Below are positions 51,887 through 62,896 of a DNA stretch of 64,000 nt, in pieces. Each line of letters opens with the position of its first letter. Positions within the stretch are counted from its first letter, which is position 1. The notes beneath the pieces are model-generated. The model did no database searches. It saw nothing but the letters and a program-made list of their open reading frames with translations, and had not been told where the DNA came from. The position numbers and the translations under genes are program-made. Source of the stretch: Agapetus fuscipes (taxonomy: Eukaryota > Arthropoda > Insecta > Trichoptera > Glossosomatidae); contig OX637361.1 in NCBI GenBank assembly GCA_951799405.1, forward strand, positions 12,250,170 through 12,314,169, read 5' to 3'.

Positions 51887-52310
51887 GTCAACGACGTTAC
51901 CATGTTGAAAGCACCGGTTCCCGTAGATCACCGAAGTTAAGCAATGTTGGGCGCGGATAGTACTTGGATGGGTTACCGCTCAGGTACACTGCGTGTTGTC
52001 GGCATCTTGGACCGGTCCGTAGTCCAGTGGCAACACTTCGGACTCGTAAATGGAAGGTTGTGGATTCGGATCCCGGCGGAGCACAAAAAATATACCATTT
52101 ATATTTCGAATGTGCTCTTCGCTGAGTTGAAAAATTCACAAATCTTTACCAAAGACCGGTCACTGAAAGGTCCATCCAACCTTACAATAACTGGATCTTG
52201 CTTGAGAATTGGCGCTTTCTACAGCGACGACCAAGCTCGCAGAGGGCTCTTGAGGTGTGATACACACAAAAACAGCGCTCACCAAATAAATCATAATAAT
52301 ATTATTATTA
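51887..52310 (+). mobile_element. 5S rRNA-headed SINE-A, tail type 2
   Basis: Bases 51887-52003 closely resemble 5S rRNA (GTCAACGAC start, CACCGAAGTTAAGCAATGTT, GGGCGCGGATAGTACTTGGA, TGGGTTACCGC, GTGTTGTCGGC end). Seven bases later the SINE-A head begins (GGTCCGTAGTCCAGTGGCAA, B box TGGATTCGGATCCCGGC). The SINE ends with GGGCTCTTGAGGTGTGATAC and CAGCGCTCACCAAATAAATC, tail type 2. No other SINE-A in the window has the 5S part. Confidence 0.8.
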
Positions 52311-52717
52311 TATTAAGTAAAGAAGTCATTTGTTGAATAAAATATGCCGTAATGAGAGGCATTTGCAGCAAGTGGGTTTATAATACCAGCATAATTAAAG
52401 TAAGTTTGAGTAGTAACTCATTGTAATTATTTCAAGGTACAAAGTCAAAATTGATGTTATGAAACAGCGAGTGAAAATCATTTGAAGGCTTTGATTTCCA
52501 GCCAACTGTAAATAAAATCAGTTATGGAGGTGGATCAGTCAGGAGGAAAGTGCAGTATTCAAATAATTAAGTTATTACTAGGGGCGTTGCCCCTGGCTGC
52601 TACGCAGCCCAACCCCTTAACATTTGGTGAATGTGTATATTGCGCATAGTTTCCTCGCGTTAAAATTCGGAAAACATGTAAAATAAAAACATGCAGCCTT
52701 TGTAAAAGAAAATCGAC
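52311..52717. other. intronic spacer without a gene
   Basis: Nothing recognised. Confidence 0.35.
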
Positions 52718-54075
52718 CACCCATAGTTAAAAAAATGGTTCACTTTGAAGATTTCAGCTGTGTTTCAGGGAAGATTGGCAAGAGTTGCAGGGCTTATATT
52801 AATTTGAGATTGGGTTTTTATGTTGTAAGTCAACATGCATTATGTGTAAGCGCGAACTTATAAATGTCTGCTTGTGGGAATGCATTTAATATGAATCTCG
52901 ATTGGTATGTATCTTTGCAACTTAGATTATAGAACTTAACAAAATAATTTTCTTGACTTATAGGTTAGTATGTGGCTGACCACCCATACTGTAAGCAATG
53001 GTTCACAATGCAAATTTTATCTCTGTTTGAGGAAAAGTCGGCAAGAGTTGCAGGGCTTATGTTCATTTGAGATTAGTTTTTTTTATTTTGCAAGTCCACA
53101 TTGGGCATTTGTAAGCGTGAACTTGTACCTGTCTGCTTGTGGGAATGCATTTAATATGAATCTCAAATGGTATGTATCTTTGCAACTTAGATTAATGAAC
53201 TAAACAAAATAATTTCCTTGACTAAAAGGTTAGTATGTGGCTGACCACCCATACTGTAAGCAATGGTTCACAATGCAAATTTTATCTCAGTTTGAGGAAA
53301 AGTCGGCAAGAGTTGCAGGGCTTATGTTCATTTGAGATTATTTTTTTTTATTTTGCAAGTCCACATTGGGCATTTGTAAGCGTGAACTTGTACCTGTCTG
53401 CTTGTGGGAATGCATTTAATATGAATCTCAAATGGTATGTATCTTTGCAACTTAGATTATAGAACTAAACAAAATAATTTCCTTGACTAAAAGGTTAGTA
53501 TGTGGCTGACCACCCATACTGTAAGCAATGGTTTACCATGCAAATTTTATCTCTGTTTGAGGAAAAGTCGGCAAAAGTTGCAGGGCTTATGTTCATTTGA
53601 GATTAGTTTTTTTATTTTGCAAGTCCACATTGGGCATTTGTAAGCGTGAACTTGTACCTGTCTGCGTGTGGGAATGCATTTAATATGAATCTTAAATGGT
53701 ATGTATCTTTGCAACTTAGATTATGTAAAGAAATACACAAAATAATTTTCTTGACTTATAGGTTGGTATGAGGCTGACCACCCATACTTTAAAAAATGGT
53801 TTACTTTGCAAATTCACCTTTGTTTCAGGGAAGGTTGGCAAGAGTTGCAGGGCTTATGTTCATTTGGAATGGGCTGTTATGTTGTAAGTACACATGCAGC
53901 ATATGTAAGCGGGAACTTATACATATCTGCTTGTGGGAATGCATTTAATATAAATATTAAATGATATATATCTTTGCAGATTAGATTAGAACTTATACAT
54001 GTCTGCTCGTAAGAATGCATGTAATATGAATCTCAAATGTTATATATGTTTGCAACTTAGATTACAGATTGAAAT
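52718..54075 (+). repeat. tandem array of RTE-1 3' UTR units, about 265 bp period
   Basis: Head-to-tail copies with TTGACT starts at 52953, 53218, 53483 and 53751 (periods 265, 265, 268). A 5'-clipped unit precedes them and a 3' remnant follows near 53990-54070. The middle three share private variants, such as AAGTCGGCAAGAGTTGCAGG with CAATGGTTCACAATGCAAAT, so they arose by local duplication, not separate insertions. Each unit keeps the ACTTAGATTA junction. Confidence 0.92.
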
Positions 54076-54820
54076 TCATTTTTATTTGGCTTTTTATTTA
54101 TTTTTAATTTGCATGAAATAAAAGAAAATGTAAAAAAAACTTTTACGTTTTGCCGCTAGATGTCAATATTGTTCCATACATTTTTAGTATGAACAAACAG
54201 ATTAATTCCTAAAAGTTTTCATACATTTGTAAACACACACGCGTAAGCTCGCCGCATTGCAGCATATATACAAAAATTAATTTGCTATAGAGCATGAATG
54301 TGTTTCATCTGCTGTGACGGCATTAGTTTTGAAAATCGAAACTCAAAGCGAGTGACGACGAAAGACGACGATGAAGGGTAATATAATAAAGGATGGTAAT
54401 TTTAGATACATGAGTCGTATAGAATCTAAGATGGCAACCATTTACTTATGATATATGTAGAATAGAAATTATTTAAACAAAAATGGACATTATACCTATA
54501 TCTGTTTCAACTTGCTTACCAAAATGGTCCTTAGTAAGAAAGAGAAGAAAGGTCTTCACTGTGTCATTTAGTTGTATACAAAAAAAAACTTGGATGAAAA
54601 TAAGAAATATTTGCAGAATCTTGGCAGATTGATATTCATTCCTGCACGAACATAGTGCGCACGCGTTATAAATCTTTTGATTGGTAGTTTTGTCAGTTTT
54701 TAAATGTGAAAGACATGATTTTAAGGCTTTGTGGCATGTGTAATTATTGGGTGGCGAAAAACATTATGGAAAAAGGAAGAAAATACAGGATTTCACATGT
54801 AAGAACATCTAAAATCTAAA
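54076..54820. other. intronic spacer without a gene
   Basis: AT-rich; nothing recognised. Confidence 0.35.
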
Positions 54821-54824
54821 TCTT

Positions 54825-55032
54825 AATCTAAGCTGCAAAGATCATTTAAGATTCATATTAAACGCATTCCCATAAGCAGACATGTATGACTTCGCGCTGA
54901 CACATGCCGCATGTAGACCTACAAAATAAAAACCTGATCTCAAATGAACATAAGCCCTGCAAATTTTACCACCACCATGAACCATTTTTTACAGTATGGG
55001 TGGTCGGCCTCATACTGACCTATAAGTCAAGA
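54825..55032 (-). mobile_element. RTE-1 3' UTR element with a central deletion
   Basis: Tail TTAGATTAAGATTTAGATTT at 54825 and start TTTCTTGACTTATAGGTC at 55032; about 40 bp around the CCCTGTTTCAGGG hairpin are missing. Confidence 0.78.
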
Positions 55033-55439
55033 AATCTCATTTTCAGAAAAAAATCATAGATTGCCATATTTGATTCCAAACAACTCACATATTTCAAGCA
55101 ACACAATACAAAATGTAAAGCATGAAAAAAGATTACAACTGTTTTTCATTCCAATATTTACTGATAACGCACAAAAGGTGGTGATAAAACTTAAGTGGAA
55201 AAATGATTAAACATATTACGTTAATGCAAGCACAATATTGAATCATAGGAAATTGCAGATGAAAGTTAACACTTGTTCACACAGTGAGACTTATATCTTA
55301 TTGATGTGAATGTTAATGAGAGTTTGCTAGGCAAGGTTCATGATGTTTGACGAGGAATGAAAGGCTTTAAAAAAAAATGAGTAAAGTATTTATGGTAGAA
55401 ATGACTGAAGTATTTGAGAAGAATGACTGTCAAGACTTT
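55033..55439. other. intronic spacer without a gene
   Basis: Nothing recognised. Confidence 0.3.
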
Positions 55440-56280
55440 GAATGATAGGGTCCATAATGGCTGGGTTAAGATTTATGAATGAGTAGCTCAGTTGGTAGAG
55501 TGCTTGCATTCCATGCCGTGAGCTCGGGTTCGAATCCCACCGAGGGTGTCATAAATGATTTTCCGTTTCGGTGTTTATTTCAAACCCTACAATAAAATAC
55601 CGGCAAGGTTTACTCAGCCTTCACAAGAAATGAGTACCAGCCCCCTCGGGAGCTGGGAAACCCCCACTTCAACTGAAGTGGTTAGCGTACCCTTACCTGT
55701 AAAAATAAATAGGTTCCACTCACCACATGCGACCCCTTCGGGGATAACGCGGCAGGAAGTTGCTCTATATGTGTAGCTTAGTTACGTTTTCTTTGTGTTG
55801 CAGTATAAATAACAATAAGAGAGTGAGAGTACAAAAGGTTAGAATGAGATGCTTCAGGCATCTGGTAAGAATGGAGAACTGTTTATTATTGTCTGTTAAA
55901 AAGAGTCTACAAAGGAAATACCAAATTAAGTTAGCGTGGAAGGTGAACACTGAGGAAAGAATGGATTGATTGAATAAAATGAGATTGTAAATGATCGTAA
56001 ACTACACAGGGAGGAAAAAAGAACAGAGCGATAAATGTCGAGGAGATGAAGGGCCTTTTCAGACACAACACATTCTGCTTGGTTTGTTTATGGATTAATT
56101 ATCGGACAGACTGTGTGAAAGCTTTCATACATCTCCATACACTAGACTTCTGATCCAGCGCCGGGAAAAAAAATCAGATGAACCGCTAGCAAAGCTGGAA
56201 TAAAGTGTCAGAAAACAGTGGAGACATATTTGCGAAGGTACTAGGCATCCTGTAAAATGGTGGCTGGATGCAATTACAGT
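55440..56280 (+). mobile_element. decayed RTE-2 LINE 3' end split by a SINE-B
   Basis: First part encodes RMTVKTLNDRVHNGWVKIYE; after the SINE (from about 55800) it resumes KRVRVQKVRMRCFRHLVRME. The GRPRK block is lost, and AAACAGTGGAGACATATTTG and GCATCCTGTAAAATGGTGGC end it near 56280, beside the SCP-X exon. Heavily mutated, so old. Confidence 0.65.
55483..55795 (+). mobile_element. SINE-B, full length
   Basis: GAGTAGCTCAGTTGGTAGAG (A box), CGGGTTCGAATCCCACC (B box), GGCAAGGTTTACTCAGCC, GGGAGCTGGGAAACCC and TATATGTGTAGCTTAGTTAC. The best-kept copy in the window. Confidence 0.85.
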
Positions 56281-56303
56281 TTACAAATTAAAAAAACGCC
56301 AAC

Positions 56304-57407
56304 CTGTCTTTTCTGTGCCTCTCCTCGCAGTTGCCAGACCAGCTCGGAGCACTGTGCGAGCCCCGTGGCCCCCAGAGGGTGTCCCTTGGAGATGAGCCCC
56401 CCACTGGGGTTGATGACGTACTTGCCGCCATACGTGTTGTCCCCGGCATCTATCAGCTTCCCCGCCTGCCCCTCGGGACACAAACCCAGTGCCTCGTACG
56501 TCAACAGCTCGTTAACCGAGAAGCAATCATGCAGCTCAATCACATCCACCTGATCAGGCCTCGTGCCAGTCTTAGCAAAGATTCTCTTAGCTGCTAAAGC
56601 CGTCATGTCGTAGCCGACAATCTTGATCGTGCTGTCCAAACAAGACGGCGGATCCGTAGCCATTTCCATTCCGAGGATTTCCACAGCCTGCGCAGTCAGC
56701 CCACGACTCAACACAAACTCTTCACTCGCCAGGATAACTGCGGCCGAGCCATCACTGGTAGGGCAACACTGCAGCTTAGTCAGCGGACCAAAGACAACGG
56801 GAGAATCCATGACCTGTTGCAATGTGTACTCGTCTCTAAACTGAGAATACGGATTGTTGACGGAGTGTTTGTGGTTCTTGTACGCGATCTTTGCAAAGTG
56901 TATGGGTTTGGTTCCGTATTTCTTCATGTGTTCGATCCCAGCGTTTCCAAAAAGTTGCGCGGTGACCGGAGAAGCATCCATGCCGGCTAGATCTATCATC
57001 TTTTCGATGTGCTTGTCCATTGGGTTAGTTCTATCCATGAACTTGGCGCCCAGGGAACCTTTCTCCATCTTTTCAAAGCCCAGAGCGAGGACACAGTCGT
57101 TGCCGTTCTCCACCATCTGCTTTGCGAGCATCAGAGCGGAGGAGCCCGTGGCGCAGTTGTTGTTGACGTTGTAGATGGGGATTCCCGTCATGCCCACCTC
57201 GTACAGCGCCCGCTGCCCCGAGGTCGAGTCTCCGAACACATAGCCCACGCACGCTTGCTTCACGTCGCCGTAGGTGACTTTAGCGTCGCTCAGCGCCTTG
57301 GTCACGGCCTCCTTAGCCATCTGTGGATAATCAAAGTCATCCCGCTTCCCCGGCTTTTCAAACTTCGTCATCCCAACACCAATCACGTAAACTTTCTTGT
57401 TCGCCAT
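56304..57407 (-). CDS. ScpX: SCP-X, exon encoding the 3-ketoacyl-CoA thiolase domain
   Basis: Encodes residues 1-368 of sterol carrier protein X, the peroxisomal thiolase that cleaves 3-oxoacyl-CoA of branched chains and bile-acid-like side chains. The start [20 protein letters not shown] matches the canonical N-terminus. An in-frame Met further up at 57521 has no family support. The acyl-accepting Cys is in [16 protein letters not shown] (Cys85). [19 protein letters not shown] and [20 protein letters not shown] (His near 343) supply the other catalytic parts. The exon ends KRQ|, phase 0, and joins the SCP-2 exon at 50185. No frameshift; intact. Confidence 0.95.
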
Positions 57408-57961
57408 TTTACAAGTTGTGAACCGGTTTTGGATGGAGAATATTTGAAAAATTTCTGGAAACTTATGTTGCGCTCTAGTCGTGGTCGACGCGGCTGTATT
57501 CCGTCGAGTAAGCGAATTCAAAGGAAAATGGCGAACAATTGCTGGACTTTAACCTCTGTAATAAACAAAGGCTCCAACGGCTAACGCTGATAATTACGGT
57601 GACTACTTCAATTAGGTACTTACTTTTTTAGAAAGTGACAATGTTTTGACAGCTCTGAGCAAACTGGACGTCATTGTTATTTTACTGCTGTTGAGTGAAG
57701 GATTACGTCGTCAGTTGTTGGGCACTGTATAGGTAGGTAAGCACTTTTTTCCTAAAAAATGTGTTTTTAACTTTATATCCGCGAAACGCAACAAGAAAAT
57801 TTCGTGACACTAGTTGAAAAAAATAATACTTATTCCGTTTTCCTCATTGTTTTCCTTCTAACTTTTAGCCTACCATTCACAGAGGAAAAACTGCTGTGGA
57901 GTGATGTGACCGCCTATTTTTCCTCAAAATTCTGGAAAATAAAAATATTAATCCTTTTTTT
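57408..57961 (-). promoter_or_regulatory. ScpX: 5' UTR and upstream flank of SCP-X
   Basis: The open frame continues upstream of the start to 57521, so the leader has no in-frame stop nearby. No TATA box identified; the first 150 bases have CpGs unlike the AT-rich DNA beyond. Confidence 0.4.
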
Positions 57962-58262
57962 TTTAAGAAATCCTGTGCGGGAGACTCCCTAGATTTTAGA
58001 GACTCTAGGGGTCTATGACACTTGTTTTAGTGCCGCAGGGGTGTACAAGCTTGGTCGTCACTACAAAGCGCCAATACTCAAGCAAGACCCAGCTGCTGTA
58101 AGGCTGGATGGACCTTTGGTGACCGGTCATTGGTAAAGGTTTATGAATTTTTCAACCCAGCAAAGAGCAAATTCGAAAATGGTATTTTTTTGTGCTCCGC
58201 TGGGATTTGAACCCACAATCTTTCCATTCAGAGTCCGCGGTGTTACCACTGAGCTACGGACC
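57962..58262 (-). mobile_element. SINE-A, full length, tail type 1 with poly(A)
   Basis: Minus strand: GGTCCGTAGCTCAGTGGTAA head, GGGTTCAAATCCCAGC B box, ACCAATGACCGGTCACCAAA body, then CACTAAAACAAGTGTCATAG, GGGAGTCTCCCGCACAGGAT, TTCTTAAAAAAAAA. The best example of the type 1 tail. Confidence 0.88.
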
Positions 58263-58563
58263 TACTTACTCATCTGTAGATTTGAGCTTGTTTCTCAACA
58301 TTCTTACCATTAAATGCTCTCTAAAATATCACCAAATGCGTTAAATTAGCTCCAACTCATACATTTTTTTATTTTTCTGCTGGAAATCTTTTTTACAACG
58401 CACCAGCACAGAAGATATTCTCTCGCCGACTCATAGATATATTAACTCACCTTACTTACTCTGTGCACGGACTCCAGTCCTCATTTCAAGATTGTATATT
58501 GCTATAATAAAAAGAACAAGGGAAATAAAAGGATTTTTAAAATTTATCAACAAATTTTGTAGA
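58263..58563. other. spacer without a gene
   Basis: Nothing recognised. Confidence 0.3.
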
Positions 58564-58564
58564 T

Positions 58565-58570
58565 TTTATT
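58565..58570 (-). other. poly(A) signal AATAAA for the GST gene
   Basis: Minus-strand AATAAA 138 bases after the TAG stop. Confidence 0.45.
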
Positions 58571-58707
58571 TCAAAACTAACATGTTTGTATAATTTTATA
58601 AAAAAAATATATGAAATCCAGTTACATGTGTTGACTTAAGCACAGATATAAAAGAAACGAGATGCTTTGTTATGGGCGGCTGCTAGCAGGACGAGCAGCA
58701 GAGTCGT

Positions 58708-58875
58708 CTAGAAGTCGCACTTGGGGGACTTCTCGTACCAGGCTTTGATGGCGGGAAGGGCCAGTATGTTTTCCTTGACGGCCTTGAGGTTGGGGTTCTT
58801 CTCGGTGATGTCGTGGCGGCACACCATGCTGATGTAGTCCACCGTGCCTAGGAACCAGAAGTCGGCCCAGGTCAA
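58708..58875 (-). CDS. GstS1: sigma-class glutathione S-transferase, last exon
   Basis: Begins after TTTTTTGCAG in phase 0: LTWADFWFLGTVDYISMVCR, then HDITEKNPNLKAVKENILAL and PAIKAWYEKSPKCDF before TAG. This is the C-terminal all-alpha region of a sigma GST, forming part of the hydrophobic substrate pocket. GC-rich third positions, as in its other exons. Confidence 0.92.
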   Translation of the reverse strand: MTWADFWFLGTVDYISMVCRHDITEKNPNLKAVKENILALPAIKAWYEKSPKCDF

Positions 58876-59236
58876 CTGCAAAAAAATAATGGTTTAGTCT
58901 TCTTATAGTAGAATAACTATTTTACAGGAAGACATTTTAGCAAGTGATCATGGACATCCAGAGGGAACTGAAACTTATTAATTAATTAAATTTGTGAAAA
59001 CAGGTTTTTCATATTATCTCAAAAACTGTTCAAATTACCTACAATGTTTTTCATAGACTTTCTAGACATTGTATTATTCTATATTTATGAAGAAAAAAAA
59101 AGAGTTCATTTAAATATTTTTTTGTGGCATCATTTTTTAAGTGATATAAAAATTTTTAACTTAACAATTTAGGTAAAAAAACAAATGCGCATGATTTTTT
59201 TCATTGATGTCACTTCTTTACTAAGGCCATAAAGTA

Positions 59237-59330
59237 TACAGGGAAATCGTTTCCGACACCCTCGAAGGGATTCGAACCCGAGCTCACGGCATGGAATGCA
59301 AGCACTCTACCAACTGAGCTATCGACCGGA
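59237..59330 (-). mobile_element. SINE-B head
   Basis: CCGGTCGATAGCTCAGTTGG, CGGGTTCGAATCCCTTCG and GGAAACGATTTCCC on the minus strand; the body is absent. It lies in a GST intron. Confidence 0.7.
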
Positions 59331-59461
59331 CAATTTTTTGTAAACGGCCTCTTAAGGATGAAACAATATGGCATTACACCAACTTGAAAATTCAACATGG
59401 CTGCGATACAAAAATAAATAAATATATGTGTCCGTTGTCAGTAATATAAAATGGCAGTCAC

Positions 59462-59604
59462 CTTCCCGAGTGCCATGTGTCCCTTGTTCTCCGCGGCCAT
59501 GGCCTCCAGCTTCTTCAGGTAGAAGGGTATCAGGGTGTCCTTGAGGGCGGCAAAGGCCTTCTCCTTGATGGCCTCGTCAGGCTCATAGTGGGTGGCGGAA
59601 ACCT
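59462..59604 (-). CDS. GstS1: sigma-class glutathione S-transferase, middle exon
   Basis: Starts with the last two bases of a Lys codon after TTTGCAG and reads VSATHYEPDEAIKEKAFAAL, KDTLIPFYLKKLEAMAAEN, KGHMALGK, ending at GGGAAG|GTGACT in phase 0. It encodes the alpha-4/alpha-5 region; the LIPFYLKKLE and GHMALGKLTWAD sequence across the next junction is typical of sigma GSTs. Confidence 0.93.
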
Positions 59605-60039
59605 CTGCAAACAAATATAATAACGTTAGGGTAATTTCACTTCTTTTTTTTATTTCATAAAAACTATAAGACTACATTTTTAAAAAAGCATCTACGTTTT
59701 TAAACTATAGCTCTTTAAAATTTGCGCATTTTCGATTTTCAGTAAAATAGGGCATTTTTATTTATTTAAGCGGATATGAGGTCGATGGATCTTCGGATGT
59801 TTGGAGCGTACCGTTGGGCCCAGGTAGCCTGTCGGAACCATCTACGGCCGCGCTGCGTTTTGGAAGGACTCAAATTGTAAACATTTTTTTTTTTTTAATT
59901 AATCAATGATATCTTTATTTTTACAACTTAAAAAAATATATAGTTGTGATCCTTGAAATGTACTCTACACAACCATAGTATTTTAAACTGTTTTCCCCAC
60001 CACTACAATTACCCTATTGCTATTGCTCAAAGCTGTATA
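59605..60039. other. intron sequence without a gene
   Basis: GST intron; nothing recognised. Confidence 0.35.
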
Positions 60040-60195
60040 TAGGTCAGCCGAAAAAACGGTTTAACCGGCTTCAATCTGTGCTGAACTCGGCAGCAAGACT
60101 CATATTCGAGATGTCCAAATTTAATCACATTACTCCATAGTTAAAAAAAACTGCATTGGCTTGGTTTTCCGGAGAGGGTGGTCTACCGTGTTTGT
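60040..60195 (+). mobile_element. CR1-like LINE fragment (LINE-beta)
   Basis: GTATATAGGTCAGCCGAAAA onward matches 61449-61615 of the longer copy, including CTGCATTGGCTTGGTTTTCC, with a broken frame. Confidence 0.75.
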
Positions 60196-60204
60196 CTGAA
60201 GTTT

Positions 60205-60365
60205 TTGCTTACACATACTGCATGTGTACTTACAAAATAAAAACACAAAACCTCAAATGAACATTGATTCTGCAACTCTTGATGCCCTTCCCTGAAACTT
60301 GGGTGATATTGGTATATACTTTACAGTATGGGTGGTAAGCCACACTAATCTTTAAGCCAAGGAAG
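60205..60365 (-). mobile_element. RTE-1 3' UTR fragment
   Basis: Minus strand: TTCCTTGGCTTAAAGATTAG start, AGTATATACCAATATCACCC core; tail missing. Confidence 0.6.
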
Positions 60366-60864
60366 GAAAAAAATCTGTATATAAAAAACGCATACGAATT
60401 AATGTTTTCATTAAACTCTATCTTTAATGTTAATATATCTTTGCAACTTAGATTATAATTATATTATTGTCAGAATAGGGTAGAGGTGAATATGTCAAAG
60501 ATTTGGCCTTATAATGAAAATGTATTTTTTTTAAATAAGTTCAACAATTTCACCATTAATGGAGTAAAAAGTTACCCCACGTGTAAGATAAAACATCTGG
60601 TTATAAAAAATGTTATTTTTCTTGCATTATCTGAGCTAAAAATATCCCTACACATGCCTCTCAAAAAATGCTGATTCATTCAATAAAACATGACAGACAA
60701 ATATTTTTCTACCGCCATTAGGTAATTTTCTCAATACAAAACGTCTGACTGTCAATGCCACACATTTCTACGGTTAACCCGTGTTGCGTGGAAACATTTT
60801 TGAATTAGGAACTTTTTTCTCGGTGAGAAAACACATTATTGTATGGGACTGCTGTCCTTATCCT
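60366..60864. other. intron sequence without a gene
   Basis: A CTTAGATTATAATTATATTA piece at 60447 is another worn RTE-1 tail. Otherwise nothing recognised. Confidence 0.35.
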
Positions 60865-61110
60865 GTGCAGAAGACTCCCTAGATTTTGGAGACTCCAGGG
60901 ATCGTCGCAGAGGTGTTTACGAGCTTGGTCGTCGCTACAAAACACCAATACTCAAGCAAGAACCAGTTGCTGTAAGGCTAGATGGACCTTTAGTGACCGG
61001 TCTTCGGTAAAGGTGTTATGAAACATATAAATGCTATATTTTTTGTACTCTGCCGAGATTCGAACCCTCAACCTTCCATTTACGAGTCCGAAGTGTTGCC
61101 ACTTGACTAC
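60865..61110 (-). mobile_element. SINE-A, tail type 1
   Basis: Minus strand: GTAGTCAAGTGGCAACACTT head, GAGGGTTCGAATCTCGGCAG B box, ACCGGTCACTAAAGGTCCAT body and GGAGTCTTCTGCACAGGATA end. A short internal deletion removes part of the GTCATAGACC region. Confidence 0.83.
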
Positions 61111-61985
61111 ATTGCGGAGATCGGTGAATGGATGACAAGCAATGGCCTAATCCTTAACATGGGTAAGACGGAAATTATGTGGGCGGCTACGTCCAGGCGT
61201 GATCATCTCCTGACAACTCGCGTACCACTCTCTATTGGGGGACAGCTGATTCAGCCATCAGATTCAGTGAGACTTCTAGGAGTCACACTGGATCGGAACC
61301 TCACAATGGGAGAGCAGTTGAATAACACGGTATACTCCTCGTTTTTTGAACTTCGCCAGATAAAGGCAATCAGGAGATGTTTACCATCAGGGGCGGTCAG
61401 GACCCTGGTTAACGCTTTTGTGATGTCTCGGGTTGACTATTGCTCAACGCTGTATATAGGTCAGCCGAAAAAACAGTTCAGCCGACTAGAATCTGTGCTG
61501 AACTCTGCAGCAAGACTCATATTCGGGATGTCCAAATTTAATCATATTACTCCATTGTTGAAAGAACTGCATTGGCTTCGTTTTCCGGAGAGGGTGGTCT
61601 ACCGTGTTTGTTTGATGGTTTACAAAGCTGTCAATGGTACGGCTCCTTCATACCTGTCTGACATGTTCTCACCTATTGAGATAGATTTGAGACGCCAAAC
61701 TCTCAGATCTGCAGGGTGTGGGGTGGTTGACTTAGTCCAGCCGTCACGTCAGACACGCACTAATTTTGGGGACCGTGCTTTCCGGTTTGCGGGCCCAATG
61801 GAGTGGAACAGACTACCACCTAATGTGAGGAAGGCAGAAACTGTTGGTGTCTGTAAAGGAGCACTAAAGACGCATCTTTACAAAAAATCTTATCCGTGAT
61901 TTGAGAGGGCCCTTGAGGTGTGACACACACAAAAACGGCGCTCTTCAATTATGTGTACCTTATAAATAAATTATCCTTGTATATA
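61111..61985 (+). mobile_element. CR1-like LINE 3' end (LINE-beta) with intact C-terminal ORF
   Basis: Starts right at the SINE-A head and is open to the TGA at 61897-61899. It encodes the RT region after the catalytic motif (WMTSNGLILNMGKTEIMWA, VRLLGVTLDRNLTMGEQLNN, VMSRVDYCSTLYIG, LESVLNSAARLIFGM, ITPLLKELHWLRFPERVVYR, GPMEWNRLPPNVR). The 3' UTR begins GGGCCCTTGAGGTGTGACAC and AAAAACGGCGCTC, which is also the type 2 tail of SINE-A. It ends near a TATATATATA run. Confidence 0.88.
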
Positions 61986-62820
61986 TATATACAGGCCGGT
62001 TGAAGTGGTCCTTAGCAACCAATGAAAAACTACTGGTTTGCCTCTTCCCTAGCAACAACGCCACACTAAAAATAATGCTAGTTAGCACATAAAGTGTAAC
62101 TTTTTCCTGTGAACTGTTGACCTTGAAAAATTATTTTTTAAGCTGGTCACCCTGAGTAAAATTTAAACAAGAACTTGCCGATTTATAAGTTTAAGTTTCA
62201 CAACAATTTATTTTGTACTTTTTATTGTTCTTTTCAATGATTTGTGGTTCTTTAATGAATCGGAACAGTTTTGATTTTGGAACTTTTTTCTCGGCATGGG
62301 CGTACCCAGGATCAAATCTAGGGGGGGCCAGGTTTGGAAAATTGAAGATCATCGTCACCAAAATATATCGCCGACGGCGGGGGGGAGGGGGAGGGTAGTC
62401 ACGCAATTTCCTCTAGGGGCGGGCAAGCCATGATCAAATAATGGTCATTTTAGTAATTGCAATACAATTTAATAACAATTTTGGATTATTTAGGTAAATT
62501 TTTCTCTTCCAGGAGGGGGCAGCTGCCCCCCCCCAATATGTTCCTGATATTCCAATGTACAATGATCATATTGTATTCTCTTTTCTTTCACTGTTTAACT
62601 ATATATTTTGTTTTTTTTTTGTTTTTCTTTTTTCTCATATATTTCTTCACATATTTTCATATATTTCTGCATTTTTGTATTTTTCTATTTACTTTTTCTA
62701 TTGCTGTATTTGTTTATGGCTGGTCATGTATTGCACCCTCCACATGACCAAGCTGGAATAAACGCTTATTATTATATTTATTATTATTAGACTAAAAAAA
62801 AATTAGTAAGTATGCCTTTT
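61986..62820. other. intron sequence with low-complexity repeats
   Basis: A G/C-run repeat at 62290-62535 (TGGGCGTACCCAGGATC, and CAGCTGCCCCCCCCC at its right) looks like a worn unclassified element. A T-rich tract leads to CTGGAATAAACGCTTATTAT with an ATT-repeat tail near 62790, likely a LINE end. TAGCAACCCGGCCGCGTGAC at 62825 recurs near 11020. Confidence 0.4.
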
Positions 62821-62896
62821 CTCTAGCAACCCGGCCGCGTGACAACACAATATTGTCTATGCCAAGAAAGATTATAGAAGGAAATGAATGCATTAC

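Larger units (their letters stand above)
50186..56303 (-). other. ScpX: 6.1 kb intron of SCP-X, between the thiolase and SCP-2 domains
   Basis: Donor CAG|GTTGGC (weak after GT) and acceptor TTCTAG. The break falls exactly between the two functional domains. It contains RTE-1, RTE-2, SINE and MITE insertions and a tandem array. Confidence 0.85.

Noticed and set aside
51887..52003. A functional 5S rRNA gene
   Set aside because: Several mismatches, fused to a SINE and without a terminator T-run after its end; better seen as a 5S-derived SINE head or pseudogene.
55483..55570. Genuine tRNA genes at the SINE-B and SINE-A heads
   Set aside because: A and B boxes are present, but acceptor and anticodon stems do not pair properly and each head continues into a SINE body.
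57408..57521. An upstream SCP-X start giving a 38-residue N-terminal extension
   Set aside because: It is open only because no stop happens to occur; the family starts at MANKK-like sequence and is targeted to peroxisomes by its C-terminus.
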